From assembly GCF_000145215.1 (NCBI RefSeq), contig NC_014392.1, forward strand, positions 1,806,001 through 1,870,000: a DNA stretch of 64,000 nt. Direction: 5' to 3'. The notes beneath the pieces are model-generated. The model was not told the DNA's origin and searched no databases. It saw only the letters and a list, made by a program, of their open reading frames with translations. The position numbers and the translations under genes are program-made. The stretch is from Caldicellulosiruptor obsidiansis OB47 (GTDB lineage Bacteria; Bacillota; Thermoanaerobacteria; Caldicellulosiruptorales; Caldicellulosiruptoraceae). How positions within the stretch are numbered: position 1 is the first letter of the stretch; every line of letters starts with the position of its first letter. Positions 1 through 6,464 of this stretch are shown one piece after another.

Positions 1-185
1 TTGCGTACCCAACTTGGAAGTTTACCAGACATTTGAAATTCGTAGAACATAATAGCTTTTTGTAAAGCTTCCCCATAGTTAAATGAACCAGCCCGAACCT
101 CCTGCCATGGTTTAACCCCATATACCACTCCTAAAATAAATATGAAGGTTACAACCATTGCAATAATTCTTCTGTAACGCTGCAT
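1..185 (-). CDS. celA: CelA, multidomain GH9/GH48 cellulase (N-terminal fragment)
   Basis: Only the first 61 codons lie in the window; the gene continues past base 1. The translation starts [12 protein letters not shown], has a hydrophobic signal segment (about residues 8-22) and enters the GH9 domain at [20 protein letters not shown], which I recognise as the start of Caldicellulosiruptor CelA. In that family the enzyme is secreted and carries GH9 endoglucanase, CBM3 modules and GH48 exoglucanase; those later domains are outside the window. The start is the ATG at 185, with Shine-Dalgarno AGGAGG eight or more bases upstream. It has its own sigma-A promoter (230-258). The start region is complementary to RNA encoded at 608-648. 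Confidence 0.95.
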   Translation of the reverse strand, partial: MQRYRRIIAMVVTFIFILGVVYGVKPWQEVRAGSFNYGEALQKAIMFYEFQMSGKLPSWVR

Positions 186-229
186 GAAATTCTAACCTCC
201 TTATTCAGTTTACTATAATTTTTGATTTT

Positions 230-258
230 ATTATATACCAAAAATACTTGCATGCCAA
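230..258 (-). promoter_or_regulatory. celA promoter (sigma-A type)
   Basis: On the minus strand: TTGGCA at 258-253, a 17-base spacer, TATAAT at 235-230. It would start a short leader of about 40 nt ahead of celA, which means celA need not depend on the riboswitch promoter at 932-961. Confidence 0.8.
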
Positions 259-425
259 TTGATTTTTTTGTCTAATTTGTTTATTTAATTGTCAAAAACG
301 CAATACGCTATTTCTATTTTTCATTCCTTATACACACTTTTATTCTTTATGCTCTTTTTATTACAAAATTATAACACATATGTTTCTAATATTTTGCATT
401 ATTTTGCTCTATGGAGGTCAAAAAA

Positions 426-524
426 ATGCAACAAAATAATTTGGTATTAAACGGAATTCATATGGATATGATCCGGTTAAGAAAAGATAGTTATATTCTT
501 TTGAATAGCTTTATGATGTGGTAG
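426..524 (+). CDS. Possible 32-residue peptide
   Basis: A short ORF (starts MQQNNLVLNG, ends FMMW) has a good GGAGG Shine-Dalgarno 8 bases before its ATG and is followed by a strong stem-loop (554-584). It points against celA, tapirins and riboswitch. I recognise no family. It might be a truncated gene start left by rearrangement, or chance; only the ribosome site argues that it is real. No clear promoter was found. Confidence 0.25.
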   Translation: MQQNNLVLNGIHMDMIRLRKDSYILLNSFMMW

Positions 525-553
525 AAACTTTTTTCAGTAGCTAAACAAAGTTA

Positions 554-584
554 ATATTGGCTGCCTCTGCACGGCAGCCAATAT
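554..584. terminator. Strong stem-loop, possible weak terminator
   Basis: A perfect 12-bp stem (554-565 with 573-584) encloses a 7-base loop. Neither side has a proper U-tract (the plus side is followed by an AT repeat, the minus side by TTAACTTTG), so termination would be weak. It could end either the small plus-strand ORF or the minus-strand leader RNA that carries the celA-complementary segment. Confidence 0.45.
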
Positions 585-607
585 ATATATAAGTATATAT
601 TGTAAAG

Positions 608-648
608 AGGGGGTTAGGGGATAGCTTCTTTCAGCGTTACAGAAGAAT
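608..648 (-). promoter_or_regulatory. Leader segment complementary to the celA translation start
   Basis: RNA read from the minus strand here contains ATTCTTCTGTAACGCTG (648-632), an exact 17-nt complement of celA codons 2-7 (182-166), followed by CTAACCCCCT (617-608), which pairs 9 of 10 with the celA Shine-Dalgarno AGGAGGTTAG (201-192). The segment lies downstream of the GEMM riboswitch and terminator of the same strand. It may be a regulatory antisense element, in cis or in trans, or a degenerate inverted copy of the celA start. Confidence 0.5.
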
Positions 649-728
649 CTATCTAAATTTTAGATTACTATCTTTATTTATACTTTAACATATGCCTATG
701 AACCATTCTTTAATTTCATCCCAAAAAT

Positions 729-756
729 AAAACGGCGTCGCGCCAGACGCCGTTTT
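729..756 (-). terminator. Intrinsic terminator of the celA-side riboswitch
   Basis: A perfect 11-bp GC-rich stem (arms 729-739 and 746-756, 6-base loop) is followed on the minus strand by TTTTATTTTT. It sits about 30 nt after the GEMM aptamer, as expected for the expression platform of a transcriptional riboswitch. Confidence 0.85.
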
Positions 757-785
757 AACCTTTTCTCAACCCTCTATTAAGCCCG

Positions 786-896
786 AGTAGGTTTCGGCAG
801 CCTGGCAACCATAGGAAGTTTTTCTTCCGACAGGCCCATGGCTTTGCGCCCCTGCCTTTCGACAGGTTTGCCCTTTCGACCACTTACTTCATATTT
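786..896 (-). promoter_or_regulatory. Cyclic-di-GMP-I (GEMM) riboswitch, celA side
   Basis: The minus strand has the class I c-di-GMP aptamer core: GGGCAAACC, a GAAA-type loop, GGGCGCAAAGCCA, a variable hairpin closed by GGAAG/CTTCC, and GGTTGCCAGGCTGCC. The core (792-879) differs at only two of 88 positions from the aptamer in front of tapirin 2 (4459-4546). It has a promoter upstream and a terminator downstream. The target is unclear: no long minus-strand ORF lies between the terminator and celA, and celA has its own promoter. It is either a long celA leader, the switch of an antisense RNA, or an orphan of a lost gene. Confidence 0.92.
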
Positions 897-931
897 AATT
901 TTTTAATTTCTTTATTTCACATTTTAATAAT

Positions 932-961
932 ATTGTAATACTAACACCAATGATTTGTCAA
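932..961 (-). promoter_or_regulatory. Promoter of the celA-side riboswitch leader
   Basis: Minus strand: TTGACA at 961-956, an 18-base spacer, TACAAT at 937-932. The predicted start, near 925, is just before the aptamer. The insertion sequence beginning near 981 stops about 20 bp upstream of the -35 box, leaving the promoter intact. Confidence 0.75.
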
Positions 962-964
962 CTA

Positions 965-980
965 CTTTTTCATTTTAGGA
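965..980 (+). repeat. Direct repeat flanking the rve-type IS (left copy)
   Basis: CTTTTTCATTTTAGGA is repeated exactly at 2244-2259 on the other side of the element. It is the likely target-site duplication, although 16 bp is long for many IS families. Confidence 0.65.
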
Positions 981-2243
981 CTCGAATAGGTGTAAAGATA
1001 TTTACCACAGCGAAAGAATGTACGAAAACAATAATGAAAAGCCCATAAAAAGAATTGTGGCTGCCTCCCTCCTGTTTGATATAATAAAAAAGTGTAATAT
1101 TCCATTCAAAAGAAACATCAAAAAACTACCAGGATGGGAGGGCAGCCTACTATGAATATTATACCATATCATGAACTCAGAAAAATATCTCCTGAAAAGG
1201 CCAGAGAATTAATTCGAAAAGTATTTGAGGCAAATAACAAAAACATATCAAAAACTGCTAAAATATTAGGTGTATCAAGACACACTGTAAGAAGAGCAGT
1301 ATATGGTCCTGTTGAGGATAAGTCTAGAAAGCCTAAAACTTGCCCTAAAAAACTTTCTTCTGAGCTTGAAAATCTCATTATCCAAGAGGCTAAAAAAACA
1401 GGATTCAGATACAGACGTCTTTCTCTTTATTTATTCAGAAAATATGGCGTTAAAATAAGTGAAAACACGATAAAATCTATTCTCAAAAGAAATAGTGTGC
1501 CGAGAAAGACAAGAAAGACGAAAAAGGGAGAAAGAAGTCTTTACGATTATGAGTCTCTCATCCCATTTTCTGAATTTCAGCTTGATACGAAACATCTTTT
1601 AGACAAAGAAAGCCTCCCAAAAGAAGTATATGAGCACATGATAAAATACAATCTACCGTGTTATGAGTGGAACATGATAGATGTTGCTACAAGGACAAGA
1701 TTTACAGCTTATTCATATGAGCTTTCATCTACTTTTGGTTTTATGTTCATAACATTAGTAGTTTTATGGCTTAGGACACATAATGTAAGAAACCCAATAA
1801 GGATAAGATTAGATAATGGAGCAGAGTTTTGTGGTGGGAGCGAAAAAAAGCTAAAGGAGTGGAATGAGATGTTGTCATTTTTGGGAGTAGAGCTAAATCC
1901 TATTCCACCAAAAGCAAAACACTTGATGGGTATAATTGAAAATTCACATAGAGCAGATGATGAATATTTTTTGATGATTCATGCTGAAAGATGCATAACA
2001 AAAGACGAATTTATGACAAGAGCTCAAAAATGGCAGGATACGTGGAATTTTTATAGACCTCACAATGGTAAAGGAATGAATGGGAGGACACCTTTCGAAA
2101 AGTTTAGAGATTCAAAAATTCTGGTCTCCTCCCATGTATTTCAATTTCCTACTTTACTTCTTGAAGACTTATTAAAGAAAGTGGGGACTTTTTATTCTCT
2201 GTTCTGTAATAAATTAGGTGGTAAATATGTCTTCACCACGTGC
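981..2243 (+). mobile_element. Insertion sequence with rve-type DDE transposase (IS481/IS1202-like)
   Basis: The element is about 1.26 kb, bounded by 16-bp direct repeats. Near its ends are inverted repeats matching 17 of 20 (989-1008 and 2218-2237, both ending in ATATTTACCAC inward). It carries one transposase gene. It lies between the tapirin 2 terminator and the promoter of the celA-side riboswitch. The exact ends are uncertain because the outermost 6-8 bases inside the direct repeats do not match each other. Confidence 0.75.
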
Positions 2244-2294
2244 CTTTTTCATTTTAGGATAGTAGAAAAAACCTTTACATATCCGTGTTACTAA
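1152..2294 (+). CDS. DDE transposase, rve integrase-core type
   Basis: A protein of about 380 residues with an N-terminal helix-turn-helix (NISKTAKILGVSRHTVRRAVYG) and an integrase core. Acidic residues fit a D-D-E triad: FQLDTKHL, IRLDNGAEF and GIIENSHRADDEYF. It would cut and join IS ends during transposition. I chose the ATG at 1152, which has GGGAGGG upstream; an in-frame ATG at 1134 lies before that site. The 3' end reads through the right inverted repeat and the direct repeat, and the stop codon lies inside the tapirin 2 terminator, so the last dozen or so residues come from the host. The IS481/IS1202-like family placement is by general resemblance only. Confidence 0.85.
   Translation: MNIIPYHELRKISPEKARELIRKVFEANNKNISKTAKILGVSRHTVRRAVYGPVEDKSRKPKTCPKKLSSELENLIIQEAKKTGFRYRRLSLYLFRKYGVKISENTIKSILKRNSVPRKTRKTKKGERSLYDYESLIPFSEFQLDTKHLLDKESLPKEVYEHMIKYNLPCYEWNMIDVATRTRFTAYSYELSSTFGFMFITLVVLWLRTHNVRNPIRIRLDNGAEFCGGSEKKLKEWNEMLSFLGVELNPIPPKAKHLMGIIENSHRADDEYFLMIHAERCITKDEFMTRAQKWQDTWNFYRPHNGKGMNGRTPFEKFRDSKILVSSHVFQFPTLLLEDLLKKVGTFYSLFCNKLGGKYVFTTCLFHFRIVEKTFTYPCY
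2244..2259 (+). repeat. Direct repeat flanking the rve-type IS (right copy)
   Basis: Exact 16-bp match of 965-980. It supports a clean insertion between the tapirin 2 terminator and the celA-side leader promoter; before insertion those features would have been about 60 bp apart. Confidence 0.65.
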
Positions 2295-2301
2295 GGTTTT
2301 T
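2266..2301 (-). terminator. Terminator of tapirin 2
   Basis: Minus strand: AAAAACCTT, a 17-base loop, then AAGGTTTTTT, starting 8 bases after the tapirin 2 stop codon. The stem is AT-rich, and the U-run is the second arm itself. Confidence 0.6.
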
Positions 2302-2309
2302 CATAAATA

Positions 2310-4259
2310 TTATCTTACAATAATATTTCTTCTTCTTACACTATATAAAGTATCATTTTGAATTGCATTTGTTTGGTTATATATTGTTGCCGGTGGAACA
2401 TACCCAGTAGTATTTGTTACCTGATTCTGAATGAGTGAACTCGGCGAACCATATATTAATGTTACACCATCAAATGGACTCCCGCCTGAACTATTTATAT
2501 TAAGAGTATTACCTAACGCAATCAATTGACCATTTAATATTCTCGTTCCCACTGAAATAGTAATGTTGTTCCTTGCAAAAACATGCAATTGGAGTGGACT
2601 TGGAACTGGCGAAACGCCCATGCTTGCTAACCTGTTTTGAATCTCAACTTCAATTTCACCTGCATTACAATTTTCTCCAATAACAACAACTTGCGGAGGT
2701 GATTTAGAAATATCTGCAGCACTGTCAATTGAGGCTGGTGGAACTGGATCATGGGGTGTTATCGATGGTATACTTGTACTATTAGGAAAACTAAAATTTC
2801 TTATCTCATTTAAAATTTGTGGCAAGGGCGGATACGGAACTGAAGACACTACATTTATAACCCCACCTGAATTAACAATCCGACTATAGTCAGGCGGCAT
2901 CCTCGTCACAATGGTTGCGCCATTTTCTATTACTAACGTAGTTGGATTGTTCAAAAACTGAATCGAATCGCAATATACTACCGCACCAGATTTTATTGTA
3001 ACTGTCCCTTGATCCTGTATTCTTAACGCACCCCTGATTACTCCTATTTTCTTTATTACAACATCTACCGCATTTGCTGTACTACCTTTAACTATGACAT
3101 TCCCATCGCAGTATAACTCATCAAACTCATATCTCCCTCTACCATATAATTCCGCATTTCCCCCCACGTACGTTATACCCATCTGCAAGCTAATATTTCT
3201 ATCTCCAACACCCGTTCTTCTCAAATTTGACCTAATATAAGTTACATTGTTCACTTTTACATTGTCTTCGCGAACTTGTGGATTACCGTTCACACCCAGT
3301 GATAACTCACCCATTACCACCAAATTATTAATGTCAGTTTGCAAACCGCCGTGTGATTGTATGTCACCGCCTGTATGTATATTCCCGCCTATTATGGTAA
3401 AGTTAACATTTGCCACGAAGCTTCCATTTGTGTATAATGCATAATCAAACAAGTTAAATACTGAGGATGCAGCAGTAGTAGTTGCACTCGATACGCTACT
3501 TTCCAGCCCATTAGGCTTGGTTGCAAGTATTTCAACATCTAACCGCAATGTTCTCTTTATCTCTTTATCTGACGAAGTTCCTGCTCTCTTTTTAGATACA
3601 TCAATGTAAATTGTATATCCATCAGGAAGAGACCCACTTGTCGTACCTGACCATGCATTAACTGTAATATCATCAAGTTCATACCCAGTCAGGCTCTCAT
3701 AATGTGGCTTTATATACAACTCTACTAAGTCAGATAACTTCTTAAACTCCGGCAGCGACAGAGATTCAACCTTTATGGAAGCATCACTACCCACGTCATT
3801 CATAAACCGGCTTACCTCATCCCTTATAATCGCTTTCATACCCTCATACACTTTATCTTCAGCTACATCTCGACTTATCCTCCCATGTCGCAAATCATCC
3901 AATATCTTCCCCGGCTCATAGCTCTCATCTCCCAATAACCATCTCACTCGACCAGGACATATATCTTTTAGTGTCCCATCTCCCTTGTAATAATAACCAT
4001 ACGCTATATTCTTTGCATCCTCTAACAGTTGATTAAAATAATACAAAAACTCCTCTGCTGCACTTTCAGCTCCATAGCCTGTTGCAGATTTCTGATATAT
4101 AGATGTGCTCTGGTTCAGCGATGCTAACACAGCCGACATCGCTCCCAGTAAGACTGTGCTTAAAATAGCAATTATTATTATCACAATAATTAAAGCACTT
4201 CCACTCAAATTTATTTTGAATACTTTTTTACTAAAGGTCTTCCAATTTGTTCTCAACAT
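2310..4259 (-). CDS. Tapirin 2, cellulose-binding surface protein
   Basis: About 649 residues. A short basic N-terminus is followed by one membrane helix (about residues 20-45, GSALIIVIIIIAIL), a globular region to about residue 260, and a C-terminal half rich in short beta turns, Asn, Gly and Val as in the beta-helix of tapirins. Tapirins are Caldicellulosiruptor cell-surface proteins that bind crystalline cellulose and lie just downstream of the pilus operon, which fits the context. I chose the ATG at 4259 (AAGGAAG 8 bases upstream) over the GTG at 4268 that abuts the ribosome site. The gene has its own promoter, c-di-GMP riboswitch and terminator. Codons for about 194 residues are nearly identical to tapirin 1, while the C-terminal half differs. 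Confidence 0.88.
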   Translation of the reverse strand: MLRTNWKTFSKKVFKINLSGSALIIVIIIIAILSTVLLGAMSAVLASLNQSTSIYQKSATGYGAESAAEEFLYYFNQLLEDAKNIAYGYYYKGDGTLKDICPGRVRWLLGDESYEPGKILDDLRHGRISRDVAEDKVYEGMKAIIRDEVSRFMNDVGSDASIKVESLSLPEFKKLSDLVELYIKPHYESLTGYELDDITVNAWSGTTSGSLPDGYTIYIDVSKKRAGTSSDKEIKRTLRLDVEILATKPNGLESSVSSATTTAASSVFNLFDYALYTNGSFVANVNFTIIGGNIHTGGDIQSHGGLQTDINNLVVMGELSLGVNGNPQVREDNVKVNNVTYIRSNLRRTGVGDRNISLQMGITYVGGNAELYGRGRYEFDELYCDGNVIVKGSTANAVDVVIKKIGVIRGALRIQDQGTVTIKSGAVVYCDSIQFLNNPTTLVIENGATIVTRMPPDYSRIVNSGGVINVVSSVPYPPLPQILNEIRNFSFPNSTSIPSITPHDPVPPASIDSAADISKSPPQVVVIGENCNAGEIEVEIQNRLASMGVSPVPSPLQLHVFARNNITISVGTRILNGQLIALGNTLNINSSGGSPFDGVTLIYGSPSSLIQNQVTNTTGYVPPATIYNQTNAIQNDTLYSVRRRNIIVR

Positions 4260-4394
4260 TTCACACACTTCCTTAAACTCTTAACTATAGTTAAATACAA
4301 CGCTAACAATAATTTTCCCTCTTAACTCTCTCCGTACTTCCCACTTGTTCATTAATTCTTTGCTACTAAAACAACAATGGATATAAAAATAAAA

Positions 4395-4416
4395 GCATCT
4401 GGCTGTCGCCAGATGC
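4395..4416 (-). terminator. Intrinsic terminator of the tapirin 2 riboswitch
   Basis: A perfect 9-bp stem GCATCTGGC/GCCAGATGC with a 4-base loop is followed on the minus strand by TTTTATTTTTATA. On that strand the 5' arm is preceded by TGG, so TGGCAT there could instead pair with ATGCCA at the 3' end of aptamer stem P1, a plausible antiterminator. That would make ligand binding favour termination, but this is inference. Confidence 0.85.
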
Positions 4417-4451
4417 CATTTGCCAATGATTAAATATATCACTCATCTCTT

Positions 4452-4554
4452 GGCATATTTTCGGCAGCCTGGCAACCATAGGAAGTTTTACTTCCGACAA
4501 GCCCATGGCTTTGCGCCCCTGCCTTTCGACAGGTTTGCCCTTTCGATATATGCC
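4452..4554 (-). promoter_or_regulatory. Cyclic-di-GMP-I (GEMM) riboswitch of tapirin 2
   Basis: Minus strand: P1 stem GGCATAT (4554-4548) pairs with ATATGCC (4458-4452). Inside are GGGCAAACC, GGGCGCAAAGCCATGGGC, the GGAAG/CTTCC hairpin and GGTTGCCAGGCTGCC, the conserved class I c-di-GMP aptamer. A promoter lies just upstream and a terminator just downstream, then the tapirin 2 ribosome site. The cellulose adhesin should therefore respond to c-di-GMP at the level of transcription. Confidence 0.95.
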
Positions 4555-4587
4555 TTTACTCTTTTGACAATCACAATCCTCTGTATA

Positions 4588-4635
4588 TTATTATCTCACA
4601 AAACTTAGAGTTTTTCAAGCACATTTTTCAGCTCC
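4588..4635 (-). repeat. Target duplication of the IS1634-type element, left copy, part 1
   Basis: The first 48 bases match 8281-8328 exactly. This copy is split at 4636 by the IS4-type element and resumes at 6211. It contains the working promoter of tapirin 2. The last seven bases (4629-4635, CAGCTCC) are repeated at 6211-6217 as the IS4-type target duplication. Confidence 0.9.
4590..4618 (-). promoter_or_regulatory. tapirin 2 promoter
   Basis: Minus strand: TTGAAA at 4618-4613, a 17-base spacer, GATAAT at 4595-4590. The predicted start is about 25 nt before the aptamer. The IS4-type element begins only 18 bp upstream of the -35 box, so any upstream control site has been displaced. An identical copy is at 8283-8311. 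Confidence 0.85.
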
Positions 4636-6210
4636 AACTGCAATTCGGAATTTGAACAACAACTCCTTTTTCATGTTATACTTTACCCAGAATCGAATCT
4701 AAGCGCTGCTTCACTTCTGCGTTGCATGACGCATACAACTGAATAAACTCCAGAAATCCAAAGATACCAAAGTACTGTCCAGCATATACAATAACCGATT
4801 TTGGCCCCTCTTCCACATACTTCTTTGCTGCTACAGGCAAACTTTTTCCCTCACATCTCTTCCCTTCTTCCATATCTCTGTATAGCTGGAAGAACAAATA
4901 TCCTATCAGTACCATCACAATATGAAATGCTATAAAATTGTACTTCGTGCTCTTAAAATCTTCAATCTTCCAAAAATCCTTGATCTGTCGGTAATCTTCC
5001 TCAATCTCAGGCCTTAATTCATATGTCTTGATTATTTGTTTTGCTGTCTTCCCAAGATCTGTAGTCACAATTACAAAATATTCATCCGTCTTTGTGTCAT
5101 GTACTACACACCCATTTATCTGTACGTCATCTTCAGGCTTGGCACTCCTCCAATAACTACCCAGTGATTCTACAAAAGCAATCTCCTGCCTCTTCCTTTT
5201 TTTGTTCGGGTGAGCTTCCCACTTGTTTTCTTCTTTTGCTATCATTACTGCCTGCTCATATGCCTCCATATTGCTTTTCAAAGGAATGTACGTATCCACT
5301 CCTCTCTTTTGTTTTAACTGGTTCATAAGCTCCCTCGAAATAAATCCACGGTCATTAATTAAAATGTCCCCAAATTTTAACATTTTGCTTTTTAGTACCA
5401 TCTCTCGGCTTAATTCAAGGTCATGTACGTTAATACTACCTATTTTGATTTCTTCCAGTATACCATTATCACCTGTAATACCTCGTAGTGTAGACATCTT
5501 ATATCCTCTACGCATTCCATCTTTATCTCTTACCACTTCTGAACCTTCATAATTGCTATTCTCCAGTAATACTTCAAGCTCAGTACAATCAAGAATATGA
5601 ATATCAGGTACTATCTCCTTCTTCGGAAATACATACTCTTGAACATATGTATTATATCCTTGTATTAACTCTTCCACCGTGTATTTCTTTACTATGTTAC
5701 GAAGGGTACCTTCGTCCATCAGCCCTTCTTTCAACCCTCTCTTATTGTCCCATATGTTCCAGCCAATTTCTGATAATGTCTCCGCATTGCTTATAGCAAA
5801 GGGTATATCTGTCAAACTGGTCTTTAGCTTCATCTTCGCTGTAATGGCTAATGTCAGCAATATGTGAAAAGGTATATTCTTATTTGCTGATCGTTTGTCC
5901 AAAAACGCATGCTCTAATAGCTCTATTATCCCTTCTCGTTTCATTTTAAGAATTATTGCATCTATCAAATTAGGAAAGCTTAAATCCGCTGCATCTATTG
6001 CACCTTTTCTAATAGCTTCTAATACTCTTTCTTTGTCTTTTTTACTTATTACCATATAATGAAACCTCGAAATATTATTCTTAAGAATTATCTTAATACT
6101 ATATTCCTATATTGTCCAGTTATGCTATCCCTAATTACTTCTAATATGCTTAAAATAGCAGCTTTAAGCTCTCATTTCCTTTATTTAACTCCAAATTCCG
6201 AATTGAAGTT
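4636..6210 (-). mobile_element. IS4-family insertion sequence
   Basis: A 1575-bp element with terminal inverted repeats matching 18 of 19 (AACTGCAATTCGGAATTTG at 4636, AACTTCAATTCGGAATTTG read inward from 6210) and a 7-bp target duplication CAGCTCC (4629-4635 and 6211-6217). It lies inside one copy of the 134-bp duplication made by the neighbouring IS1634-type element, so it arrived later. Confidence 0.92.
4676..6055 (-). CDS. IS4-family transposase
   Basis: 459 residues. DDE catalytic segments are visible: HILDCTELE (first Asp), ILINDRGFISREL (second Asp) and YELRPEIEEDYRQIK, which fits the IS4 signature Y-x2-R-x3-E-x6-K exactly. The frame is intact, so the element may be active. It is the only gene of the element and fills most of it, ending 40 bp from the left inverted repeat. 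Confidence 0.9.
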   Translation of the reverse strand: MVISKKDKERVLEAIRKGAIDAADLSFPNLIDAIILKMKREGIIELLEHAFLDKRSANKNIPFHILLTLAITAKMKLKTSLTDIPFAISNAETLSEIGWNIWDNKRGLKEGLMDEGTLRNIVKKYTVEELIQGYNTYVQEYVFPKKEIVPDIHILDCTELEVLLENSNYEGSEVVRDKDGMRRGYKMSTLRGITGDNGILEEIKIGSINVHDLELSREMVLKSKMLKFGDILINDRGFISRELMNQLKQKRGVDTYIPLKSNMEAYEQAVMIAKEENKWEAHPNKKRKRQEIAFVESLGSYWRSAKPEDDVQINGCVVHDTKTDEYFVIVTTDLGKTAKQIIKTYELRPEIEEDYRQIKDFWKIEDFKSTKYNFIAFHIVMVLIGYLFFQLYRDMEEGKRCEGKSLPVAAKKYVEEGPKSVIVYAGQYFGIFGFLEFIQLYASCNAEVKQRLDSILGKV

Positions 6211-6303
6211 CAGCTCCTGTATTCAAGTGTAATTAAATTTATTAATTTAAAGCTGCAAAGACTACCTCCACAACCATCTAACTGAGCATTATAATTAACC
6301 ACA
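6211..6303 (-). repeat. Target duplication of the IS1634-type element, left copy, part 2
   Basis: These 93 bases match 8322-8414 exactly, the first 7 of them being the CAGCTCC doubled by the IS4-type insertion. They directly abut the left end of the IS1634-type element. Confidence 0.9.
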
Positions 6304-6464
6304 TTCCCGAGTTTTGCAGCAAAAAATTATTATCAAATTTTAAACAACTTGATTTTACTGAGATAGAAGGTCAAAAAATTTTTAAAATTTTAGCAAATTT
6401 TTATGGCGTTTTCTGGCGAAATGTGGTATAATACTCTTAAAATATTAATTACGAGGTTGCTAAA

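Noticed and set aside
4420-4608. 62-residue plus-strand ORF
   Set aside because: It lies antisense to the tapirin 2 GEMM aptamer and promoter; its codons are explained by the conserved RNA.
5092-5867. Plus-strand ORFs inside the IS4-type element
   Set aside because: They overlap the intact transposase on the other strand and show no domain.
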